DNA of 64,000 nt from assembly GCA_048213135.1 (NCBI GenBank), contig PS015020.1:308997-372996 (forward strand), written 5' to 3'. A program made the translations under genes and the position numbers. Source of the stretch: Reclinomonas americana ATCC 50394 (taxonomy: Eukaryota; Jakobida; Jakobea; Jakobida). Positions 30,701 to 41,999 of the stretch are shown here, piece by piece. The first letter of the stretch is position 1. Every line of letters starts with the position of its first letter. A model generated the notes under the pieces. The model searched no databases. It had not been told where the DNA came from and was given only the letters and a program-made list of their open reading frames with translations.

Positions 30701-33700
30701 GCCTATGGAACGACACCGCGCATCGAAGTGAGCGTGTCGGGATCGGTAGTGAGCACATGCGCCTGGTCAACGGCGTCGGTGGCGGCCGTGGATTGCACGG
30801 TCACAGGCCTCCAGCCGCTGACACAGTACACGTTGAGCAGTCGTCTCGTGACGGATCGCTTTGTGTCCAGCAGTCTCACTTCGCAAGGTGGGCTGTGGAG
30901 TCGCGCAACAGCGAGATGAGGAGACTGAGCCTTGCTGATTACATGTCCCTTGTTTACAGTGTGGACTGCACTGCCGGCCTCGATGGTTCTCGATCGCTTC
31001 GAGCTGGACACCAGCACCACCAACCCCGTAACGCTACGGCTCAAGGCTTCAGATCCTCCCCCGGCTGGCACGACGTCGTCGCCAGTCTTTCAAGTCATTG
31101 ACGACAATGATTTGTCGCAGACACCTCTCGCTTTCACGGCCTCCTGCGACTGGACGAACAGGGGCATGGTTTCGTGCGCTCTCTCCAGCCTGTCCTCTTT
31201 CACGGCGTATTCTTTGCGTGCACGGCTCTACGCACCGCCGTATGCGCCTGGTGTGCTGTCTGCGGCCCTGACGTTCACCACGCCGTTTACGGTGACCGCG
31301 ACGATAACATCGTCTGTGTCCAGCACTCCCACCACTGCCACTGTAGCTGTCGTCGCCTCCGAAGTGGCTGCGTTGCGTGCTGTCCGTGACTACTCGCATT
31401 CTTGTGTCTGTCTGTATTGTGACCGTCGATCTTGTGCAGCGTGAACTATGGAGCGCAACCTGTGTTCCAGATTGTGAACAACACTAACCAGAGCACTGTG
31501 CTGTCCACATCCGCTCCCTGCACATGGTCGGCTGCGTTGACCGCCGCCATCAATTGCACGATCACCGGCCTCAGCGCAGCCACCACCTACGCATTTAAAG
31601 TTCGTGTGGCAACCACGCTGGCCACCGGCGATCTCTCTGCTTCATTCACAGGTGCGCTGAAAACACAGATTTCTCTGTATTCGTCAACTGTTGCTGCACA
31701 CTTAAATCTCCCCTGTATCATCGGCAGCACGCACGGCGGTGAATGCCTCAGTGGCCGCGCAGCTCTCGACTGCCGTCGATGCACTTACGCCCACTAGGTG
31801 CGTGCGTCTGTTCCCCCGCGTTCACGGAGTGATCGATAGAAAGTTGACACCGTTGTGCGTGCACAGCGCGGTACTGTCGTTGACTGCGTCCGCCGCACCA
31901 CCGGGTGGCGAACCGAATCCGCGATTTGAGATCTATGCCGACAGCGATGCCAATTTGACGGCATTGCCGACGAATCCGGCCGTGTGCACATGGACTGGCA
32001 CCGCTGTGCGGCTGTGCACCCTCACTGGACTCACATCACCAACTGCGTACCAGCTTCGTGCGCGACTGGTCACCAGTCTCTACTGGGCCAGCACTCCGTC
32101 GGCGTTGTTGCAGTTCACCACGCCACTCGCCAATGCGGCCGATGCGTCGCCATCTATTGTTGTCACAAGTTTGGCTGCTCGTGGGTACGTCTTCGTTCTT
32201 TTTCTCTCCACCTCGTGTGTGGTAGCTCACCATGTGTGCTCTGTTGCGTAGTGCTGTTGTCTCCGTGACGCCCGTCTCGGCAGCATCACACACGGGGGCG
32301 CACTTTGAGTTTGTCGCCGACAGTGCGCCGCAGACACTGTTGACCACATCGCCAACGCCGTGTGTATGGAGTGCAGCCACGGCCACCGCCTGCACGCTCA
32401 CGGGCCTCGTGGCGAATCAGGGCTACGCTGTGCGCGCGCGAGTGGCGGCCGATGGTGTCGGTGCATCGGCTCTGTCGGCCACCGCCGCCAATTTCACCAC
32501 TCTCCTCGACGTCTCCGTGCTCGTCAGTGCCCCTGCTCCGCGGGTTTCGTTGACGAGCGCCGTCGTTGTGCTGCAGCCGTCGTCGATTGCCACCGCTGCT
32601 CTCGGCAGCAACCCACGCTTCGAGATTGCGCTCGCCAACGGCGCCACGCCAACGCTGCTGCAGACGGCACCCACCGTGTGTGTGTGGTCGAACGCCACCA
32701 CGTCGCCCGTGAGTTGCACTGTGAGCGGACTGGCAAGTCAGGCACAAAATCTGTTGACGGTACGTGTGCGTACCAACTCCAACAGCGGCGCCTGGAGTCC
32801 GAACACGCCTGGTATGCGCCGCCTGCCACCGTTATTCTATAGTGTTGCACATTGACTCTCCAATTCTGTGCCAGTGAACACCTTGCTTGCCGTCGCGACC
32901 ACCTGTACAGTGGCGGCGGTGTCGCCCAAGCGCGTGTCGGTGACGTTGAGCGGCACTCGAGCGCCGACCGACTCTGACGGCTCGAGCCCGCGATTCGAGG
33001 TGGCGATGGACGGTGCCACCGGCACGCCACTCGCGACGTGGCCCACTCGCTGTGCGTGGACTGCGCCACCCAGTGGCGGTGCACAACCAACCACCACTTG
33101 TGACATTCTTGGTGTCGTCGGTGCCTCGCTCAAATTTGTGGCTCGTGTGCGCACCGACTCGTTAGTTGGCGTGTGGTCGGCAGCCACGTTGGCTGGTGAG
33201 CTCGTGAGAATTTCCCCTGCAGTGCGACCTGTACTCTCTCACGTGCCAGTCATATCTGTCCCTCCTTGTTCTTTGCAGTAACGGTACCGGGGCCTACGTG
33301 CACGGGCACCACGCAGCTGGCGGTGTCACTGGGAGGCGGGTCAGTGACGGTGAACGACGGCAGTGTCTCCAGTAACATGTACAGTCCAGATCTCTCGTGT
33401 CTCTGGGTGCTCACGGTGCGTGCAGAAAACTCAGCTCTTGTTTTTTCCGAGACTCCTGTGTGACCAACTCTCTATTCTCCCGCTCCCTCTAGTCCACCAC
33501 CGACGTGCCTGTCGGTGGCTCCCTTCTTGTTCTGCTAAAGCGACTGGACACGGAGGTCGAAACGGATCTGCTCACGGTCTACAAAGGGCGGCAGTCCGAC
33601 GCTGGCGCACTGGTCCGCAAATGGTCCGGCAGCCTGTCGCCAGCCGATGCAATAGCCGAGGCCGGAGGTAAGAATGGAGTCGCGAGTGCATTTCGAACCA

Positions 33701-36700
33701 CGACACTCACTAGAACGCACGCACACACCACACCGCGTAGGCGTCTCGAGTGTCACGCTGCAGTTTACGAGCGACAGCAAGGTTCAAGGCCGCGGATGGG
33801 AGGTTGCAGTCTCAGGTTTGTCGTTCGCCGTCAGGAGAGAAAGTGGCGCTGTTCTGACTCGGGAGACCACAAAATCAGTGTTGCGACCGCTGCAAGTGTC
33901 TTTGAGTGGCGGTGGTGAGTTTGGCAGCACTGCCACCATTCAGCTCACCGCACGGGTGGCGGACCCCGAGCAAGCGTCCACAGCCCTGCAGGTGTGCTGG
34001 TACCGGTGTGCTGGAAAATATGAAGCAAAAAAGCGCCCTGCTGACCTCTCTGAATCAACTGCAGAACTTGCCGGTGCTGTACACGTGGAGCTGCTCCATT
34101 GTTTCCGACTCTGGCTCTGGTTCTGCGGCCACTTCTTCTCCGTGCCCCTCGAATGCTGCATTCTCGTCTGCCACCCCGTCCAGTGTACTGGCGTTGCCGG
34201 CGAGTCAGCTCGGAGCGGGGAGGTGCAGACAAACCCACAGCACCCTGCTTTTCCTGTCAACAGTATGCTGACTGTGTACGCTTGCAGATATCTCATACAG
34301 GTTACGTGTCAGCGCGGGGCACGGCAGCAAAGCGCCAGTGCCAGTGTCGTGGTGCTTGCCAGCAGCGGTAATGGTGACAGCGGCAGCAGTGGCAGCAGCG
34401 GAAGCGGAAGCACTGGCGTTTATTCGGTGTCACTCTTTGAGGTATATTTTATGCCTCGCATCTGTGCGAGACACGCGTCTCATCCCAGTCTGACCCCAAC
34501 GCACATGCGCACAGCCACCGACGTTCGCTGCAACGGCCGTGCGTGATCCGACGCTGCCAGTGCTTGTGCAGGCCGATGTGACGGCATCCTCGGGTGGTAC
34601 CGTCCCCAGCAATCTCACGTACGAGTGGACATTGACGACTGCCAACAGCGCGGTGTCCGCCTCCGTTGCTCTCGTGAGCGTCCTCGATAGCAGCGGTCGT
34701 GCGACTGCGGTGCGTATCGAGGGCGGCTCACTCACCAGTGGCGTCGAGTACTCGATCAAGGTCGTGGTTCGCGACAGCCGCGGCAACACTGGTAAGTCGT
34801 GTGGAGTTTCGCTTTCGGTTGTTCTTCTCCATTTACGCGCGCGTGCGTGCACACACGCTGCAGGCTCTGGTTGGCACGCAGTGACCATCGGCACGCCACC
34901 CACAGTCGTGGGTCCTCTGCTAGTGACCCCAGCCAGCGGCACCGAGTGGAGCACCATGTTTACCGTGTTATGTGGGACAGCCACTGCATCGGCATCTGCC
35001 TCCATGACGTACACGTATTACGCGGTCGATCCTGCCTCGGCAAAAAAGGTGTGCGAGTAATTGTGCTTGTATGCGTGTTCTTGTGTGTGCGCCTGTTTCA
35101 CCATCCGTCGATGCAGGTTCTGGTTGGCACGTCTTCCGTGCCGCGGATGGCGATGCAACTCATGCGAGGGCGCACGTCGGACGGGCAGCTCACGCTCGTC
35201 ATGACTGCGGTTGACAGCAGCGGACTGACCAGGCGCGTACAATACTCTGTATCCATTTTGTTGCGGTTTCGCGTGTGCTGAATTTTTGTGTTGCTCGTAG
35301 CGGAGAGCTGCAGACAACCGTCACGGTGCTACCATCTGCTGCGTCATCGACTCCGTCAACCTCGCCTACCGACGCTGTTACTGCGGCCAAGCAACGATTG
35401 GTGGACGTTTCGAACTCCGTGTCCAATATGATGCCGCCCGCCAGTACGACAGTGGCCTCGAACGCAGTTGCACGAGTGGCGATGGTCTTGACGCAAGTTC
35501 AAGGTACTGCAGGCAGTGTCATTTCTAGTGCCGACGGTTTGCATTTCGTAGTACTCTGCTCGAGAGTCCTTGCTGTGTGATCTCTGATGGCTTGGCTTGC
35601 TCTGCTGTAGCCTCTCGCGCGATCGTGGATGTGGCAAGTGTGCTTCGGCAGAGTGCGTCGTCGCTCTCCTCGTCGATGGAGCACTTGCCTGCTGTGAAAG
35701 CGGTGGTGGAGCAGTTGGGAACTGTGACGTCGTTGCGTTTTCCTTGTTTCCATCGCTCCCCCGTCCTTCTCCTCTTTGCTAACTCGAGCTGATCGGCAGT
35801 CTCATGCCGAGCTTGATCGAGAGTCACCGCAGCCAAGCGCTGCTGCAGGTGACAAGTGCGGTCAAGTCTATTGCATTGTCGTCAGTGATGCGTGATGCCA
35901 GTGTCGTCACGGTGAGTGCTTTGGCGTCGTCGTCGGCGGCAGCGCGTGTTTCAAGCGTTTTTGTTGACTCATTTTTCCTGAATTAATAGAGTGTGCTGAC
36001 GACCACGGATCGTTTGCTTGATCGCACAACACTTGGGCTGAGTACCGGCGCCGTCATGCCACCCTTTGCGGTAGCGGCGGCGGCAGAGGCTGCACGATCC
36101 GTGCTCGCTGCCGCAACACAGACCAAGGTTGGATTGAGAAAGCGAGATTGCTTTTTCGTTGTCATTCAGTTACACACTAAATGGTCTGTGTGGCGCAGTC
36201 GGAAAGCGACGCTCCGCCCACGTACAACGGGACCAACATGCGAGTCCAAGTTCAGCAGCTGTCGGCCACAGCACCGCCAAACAGCAGCGTCATGGTGCAC
36301 ACTTTGCCTTCTCCTGGTGTGGTTGTGCGTGCTGACGTATGCGTGTGTCTGTGTAACGTGCAGATGGCCACCAATTCCACCTCGATCACTGACGCCCTGG
36401 CACAGCTCACCACCAACACTGGTACGATGACTGTCGTTTGCGACTGTGCGTGTGTGTAGATTTTTTTGCTACTCTGTTGATCACGCGTGCTCAGGAGGCT
36501 CGGTTGCGGTCGTGCTGCCTACCTCCATGAAAACCGCGTTTTCCACAGCCAGATCTGTGTCGGTGACCGAGTACAAAGGTGCGTGATGCTCCGTGTCGTG
36601 GGTATCTTGTTCCTTTTGCGCAATATGATCACGCCTGTCGATTTCCAGGACTCAATCCGCACGAAGCGGACATGACCCCGCTGGTTCCCGCTCTTCTTGC

Positions 36701-39700
36701 TTCGTCAGTGGTCACGATCGACCTGCTCGATGATTCATTCAAAGATGTCAATGTTGCCAACGCCACTGAGCCGTTCTGGTTCGATCTTCCATCACGAAAC
36801 CGCACTGCATTTGACAGTATGCAACAAAAGCTGGTGCGGTTGTGTGCGGTTGTGTGTGCGTGTGTGTGCCCCGTCGCTGACGGATATAGCACAGGACTCG
36901 CTCGCGGCTCTCGTGGACAAGTGCAGCGGCGCAGCGACGACTGCACCCGCCTCGGATGGCACGCGTCTGTTGCCTCTGTTCAATGTGTGCCAGCAGAATG
37001 CAACTGCAAGTGGAGGTTCCACTCGCGCCGTGAACACCACCGGTCTGCCACAGCACTTTGACCTTTGTCGATACTGGAGCGTGAGTGATGGACGTTGGAT
37101 GGGCGACGGCTGTTTGTCATACCTAAAGGTTTGCGTTATTGTGGCAAGCTGCACGGGACATCGTGCTCATTTTCGAGTTGTAGATTCGCGGTGGCCATGT
37201 CAGCGCTGTGACATGTGCTTGCCGCCATATGACCTCGTTTGTGCTCGACCTGGCCGATGTCAACTCTGCATCCGTGCCCTTTGCTCGGTGTGTCCGTGTG
37301 TGAGAATTCACTGCAACGGCGCTGTCTCTCATTTGCGGAGGCGGATACAGCGCACCGATTACTGGTTCATTAGTCGTCCTCCTCTTCACGAGTCCTGTGT
37401 TTTACTCTGTTCTCGGTTCGTGCCGTGTCTTGCCTGTCTCGCGTGACTTGCCTGCCTACCTGACCTTCTCGCCACCGCCAGTGTGCTACCTGCTCTACCT
37501 GTCGCTGTGGCCTCTTCTCGCTCGTGCTGACCACCGTCGTGACGCTCGCGCACGGTTGTACGCCGTTCGGAAGGAACTGGCTGTCGCCCGCGAGGTACGC
37601 AGCACTGCTTACACGTCGTTGTTGGCAGGCAGTCGTACTGAAAACTACGCACGTCATGTAACAGAAGCGCGCTCCGACAACCTACGCGCCGTTCCGCGGT
37701 CTATTCGACTTCCGCGAGTGCGTAGATCAATACAACAAGTTGGCTGCTGGCGCCGGTCAGTCGTGCATCACGTTGCGACCCGCTGGCTACCATGCCGAGT
37801 TGCGCGCTCGTGTGTGTCAGCTCATTCTCGTACGTTTCTCAAATAGGTCATCATCTCCTCTTTTCATCCAGATGTGCTGTCGCTCCACCATCGCCCACAA
37901 ACGGCGCTGAGGGTCGCTTTGTGGAGGATTACGCACCATCGTCGCTCTGCCTGTCGGAATACGGCGGCGATGCGTTTGGTGAAGTAGAGACTGCCAGATC
38001 TCCGTTGGCATCGCCCCCACCGCTGCCACAAGCGCCGCCGCCGCCGCCACCACCACCACCACCACCTGCGCCGCTGTCGTCTCTCCCGCGTCACATGTCG
38101 CACCGTCGGAGCCTCTCCAACGATGCCATCTCCTCGCCAGTTTTCTTCCGCCGACGGGCTGACTCGGTCGTGTCGACGGTGAGTCATGATTTATGAGTCT
38201 CATTCTCCTGTTCTTGTATTCAAGCTGCTGGTCAGGAGGACAATGATGACGACACGCCAGTGCGCTCGTCGGTGCGCACAATGTCGTTTGCTTCCTGCGC
38301 ACAGCCGCCCACTCACGATCGATGTGCGCACAGAGACGTGGCTCACGCGCCGCCATGCTGCCGTCCATGCCGAGGGTTACGGCCGCCGCTTGTGTTCTGG
38401 GTGCTGGGTGCTGCTGTGTTGACACGTATACTTACGTGCAGACCACGGACGACATTCGTGAGGTGCGAGACACGAGCAGCAACAAGGGTGGTCAGCTGAC
38501 ATACCGATCGAACAAGCGAGTGGACGGTGAGCGGGTGTTGTGCTGTTCTGTGATGCGGCGAGCATGTGGTCACTGAAATGCCCTCGAGCAGATGTTATTC
38601 GTGCTTTGCGGTGTCGCTCGGTGGAGCATGGTGCGTCGAATCATCTTCTGCGCGTGCGTTGTTCCTCAAGCTGACTGTCTCCCCTTTTCAGTGGTCTCCA
38701 CGGAGACAACCTTTGCTACGTTCCGCAAGTCCTCCACCGCCTCCGTGAGCAGTGACGTTGGCCTGCTGGCCGCGCCAACGGTGCTTGTTGCTCGCATGTA
38801 CTTGCGTTGCGATTGTATCTCATCTCTTCTCTGCACTTCTTTACGTGTACAGTTCACGCCAAGTGAATCCTCCAAAAGTGTGGTCGTGGAGGTTGCGCTG
38901 CCGCCAGTGCCTCACTTGCAAGTGCCTGCCGGCACCGATCTGCGACACACTCTGCGGCAGCATCTGACAGCCATTGCGCGATTCCGCAGTTTCGTTTATG
39001 ATGCACACGGTATGTGTTATCTGAATGCGGAACACTCACCATTGCGTTCGTCGTGTAGAGTGTGTTGGCCGTGTGGTGGAGGAGCGACGAGCTCAGTCCG
39101 CCCTCTCGCGAGCTTGGGATTTCACCTGGCACCATCACTGGTGGTGCGCAGTCGTCTCCGATCGAACCGGCAATCGATACCGGCGCACACAGCGACTTAC
39201 GGCATTGTGGTTCAGCCTGTTGTGCGTTGCCTTCTGTTGCTCGGCGTACACCACCTTTGCCACTGCCACGGGTGCGGCAATGTCCCTGGTTGCGGTCGTC
39301 GTCATGGTGCTGGTTGCTGGTGTGTTATCAAGTTGCATCTCGATCTCAAAACATGCATGTTGTACTGAGATGCTGTCTGCGCAGCACCTTGCCTTACAGT
39401 GCTCCGACACGCGGCTGGCGCACTCTTCCAGTGCACACCACGCTTGCCACTCTCGAGCACCTGGTTGGAGACTGGTGATTCGGTTCTTCGCCAGCGTCTG
39501 TTGGAGCAACCGTCACTCGAAGAGAGTGTCATTCGACCCACATTGGAGCAGGTGAATTCCAATCCTTTGCACAAGTCCGCGGCGGCTTCTTATCGCACTC
39601 TGCAGAGTGGTCGCGTGGAGCCGTTCGGTGAGGAGAAAGGTCCTGCCGCGCACTCGTCCAAAGTCAGTAGCGCAAGCCCAGCAGAGTCGCCATCGCGTTG

Positions 39701-41951
39701 CGTGCACTTTCGGCGACAGTCCATGCCACCAATCATTCACATCCATTGCCTCCCACGCGCAGTGCTTGGAGCGTTGTCTTCGGGTTCGCAGACGACTCGG
39801 AGTACGTCGATGGCATCACCGAGCACCGTGGGACTCGTTGCGGCTCATATTGTGCTGCTGATTGGAGACTCTCCGTTTTCACTCACATTGCTGCTGCTCT
39901 CCGATTTGCAGATGAATCTCACAGTCACGTCTGCCAAGGATCAGCCGTCACCTCGTGTGCCCGCGGTGAGAGACTTATTTCTTCATCACGAATGTGTTGC
40001 TGGCTCATCACTCACTTCAATTGCAGGCGGGATTCTTGAGCACCCGGTCCGACAGTCTGCGAAAGGTGCGCATACAACAAGCGTGTGTGTGTGTGTGCAT
40101 GTGCTCATGGTCATCTTGCGTGACAATGTTGTGCAGAGACCGCTCCCGGTCGGGCAGCCGCCAAGACTCGCAACTCTTGCCAACATCTCTGTGTCGGTGA
40201 CAAGTAGTGAAGAGGTGCAGTGTCGCCTGGCTCGCCGCCTCTGTCCATTTTGTATTGCGCTCACGCGCTCCATCTCCAGTTCGGTGCGAGTCTTCCGGGC
40301 TCCATTGGCTCGCCGACGTCGGCAAGCGTGCAAGCCGCCGGAGCAATCGTATCTGATGACGACAGTGACGCGGCAACGGACGATGAATTCAACGACGGCT
40401 CGCTGGTGGTGAGTGCACACGATTCAATGCGTTGTGATCGAGGTGCACAGAGTCACTGACGTTGTCTGGCAGAGCGACGGGAGCGAGTTCACGGATCATA
40501 GCGTCACCAGCAGCATGGCGTCTACGCACTCCGCATCCATGGTACGTTGTCTTGCTTCTGTTTGAACGCGCGTAGCGCCACCAACTGTCAACGCGCAGCG
40601 AGTGCGACCCCGTGCACGTCGTGCAAGTCGCCAGTCAGAGCAACTGCCAGGTGCGTCTGGTTGGGCATTGCTTTTTCCTCAAAAATCTCTGACTGATTTG
40701 GTAACGGCGTGCAGCTGCGTTCACCATTGTTCACGTACGCGCGGATGAGGGTGGACGGCGAGAGGACATGCGACACATGCGACTCGCTGGTGTCCTCGGC
40801 ATGCCCTCATCGTTGCCGTCGGTCATTGAGTTGTGCCCGGGCCTGTACGACTCGATTGTGCTACCACCCGACGCTTGCACTCCCGACGGCACGCTCACTC
40901 TGCGTGCGTCGCATCGTCGTACCGTGGTCAGTCAGCGAGTGGCGCGCGGGGCGTGCGTAGCAATCAGATGTCTGAGTCGTTGCTGCCTTGGTGCAGGTTT
41001 TCTCCCCGGCGGCATTCTCGCTGACCGCTCTGGAAGAGCTCGCCAACTGGCGTCGTGAGCTGTCAGCAGGTCGCGCGCAGCTCCGTGACATGGAACATAT
41101 TGTGCGTGAGCTGCCGCCAGCAATTACCATTCGTTGCGATTCACGAGCGGAAGGAGATATTGCAGTTGCGCTGATCCATGCTGTGTCGTTTGCACTGTGC
41201 AGACTTCGCCTAACACCTATCTATCAATACGCAGGTGCAGCGCGGTCACCAGCTGGTGCGACGCATCGTGCTGGATGGTCTGTTTGTCGATGGAGCCAAT
41301 GTGGCGGTGGCGGTGGCGGGCGGTGCGAGTGGCTCTCGTGCCGTGGAGATTGTTGTGCAGAACTGTGATTTGCGAGAGTGTGCACACGTGGCGAGTTATG
41401 ACGCGCCGCTTACGTATGTACGAGCGCGAGTGCGGGCCGACGGGAATCTTCACATTCTGCCTGCGGTCGCTGCCGCCAGCACTCCTCAGCTGAACGGCGA
41501 GGAAACCGACAAGGACGGTCGCACAGTCAAAGCTGTGCTTACGCGTGCGGTCGTCGAGTCCTACAGAAAGTTCCTGGAGGGCAACCTGCCGTACAGGTTT
41601 GGCGTGATGCATAGGCGGGCGCTGTTCCTTTCATGTTGCTGACAAGTCGCGCAGTGTGGTGTACGTCACGTACACGATCTTGTGGGCCCTCGGTGTGGCG
41701 TGTTGTGTACTCCTGGGCACCGTGGCAAGTGATGCCGTCCTCCGCACGAGTGTGGGTACAGCAGCGGCCGTGGCCCTTTGCGGAGGGTGTGTACACTTCG
41801 AACTGTTTTTGCAGAGCATACATTAACCTTAACAGTCAACATTGTTATCGTTGTACAAAAATGCAGGGCGGCTGTGGATTTCCTGGTGCTGGAGATGATT
41901 CTCATGTTCGTCCGCAGACGGTTCGCTCGGCGATCACGTGCGGGAGAATGA
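27743..41951 (+). CDS. Gene C: polycystin-1-like surface protein (FN3-like array, CUB, REJ, GPS, TM segments)
   Basis: A roughly 14-kb gene with dozens of short exons; not every junction could be fixed. The N-terminal hydrophobic stretch MLLVAMSATA (27743; WSLAVVF precedes it in frame, so the true start may be an upstream ATG such as 27617) is a probable signal peptide. Next come about 13 FN3-like modules (27.85-33.2 kb), a CUB domain (33.28-33.83 kb, exon starting TVPGPTCTGTTQLAVSLGGG), a REJ-like region with YEWTLTTANSAV (33.9-35.5 kb), a probable GAIN region, and a GPS (36.95-37.25 kb) with CRYWSVSDGRWMGDGC and VTCACRHMTSF. TM1 is near 37.35-37.5 kb, followed by LARADHRRDARAR. A poly-Pro cytoplasmic stretch lies near 38.03 kb, more TM helices at 39.19-39.32 and 41.65-41.93 kb, and a basic tail ending SRAGE with TGA at 41949-41951. 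No PLAT domain was seen. Likely a self-cleaving membrane sensor. Confidence 0.7.
27856..33200 (+). repeat. About 13 tandem FN3-like modules of gene C
   Basis: Each module is about 90-110 aa and carries PRFEI, then CxW, then a second Cys, then GL----Y-(L/V)R-R. Examples: CTWTGTAVRLCTLTGL, CVWSAATATACTLTGL, CTWSAALTAAINCTITGL. The fixed Cys pair is not standard for FN3. Many modules are cut by an intron at the same place, just before a VAYG/VNYG-like strand (near 30625, 31372 and 32187), which implies duplication of an intron-containing unit. Confidence 0.7.
36945..37265 (+). other. GPS autoproteolysis motif of gene C
   Basis: Cys, Trp, Trp, Gly-Cys and the final CACRHMTSF are all in place across the intron near 37129-37182. 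Cleavage would fall between Met and Thr of HMT. Confidence 0.75.
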
Positions 41952-41999
41952 AGAGACGAATGGGAAATATTGTTGCAGTTGCACCGCGGCCATACTTGC
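41952..41999. other. 48-bp convergent spacer between genes C and D
   Basis: The stops (TGA at 41949-41951; TAA of gene D at 42000-42002 on the minus strand) are 48 bp apart. No AATAAA is seen, so each 3'UTR probably overlaps the other gene's coding sequence. Confidence 0.7.

Noticed and set aside
37300-39100. A PLAT/LH2 domain after TM1 of gene C (expected in polycystin-1)
   Set aside because: The loop is Pro-rich and low complexity with no PLAT-like beta pattern visible; the same holds for gene D.
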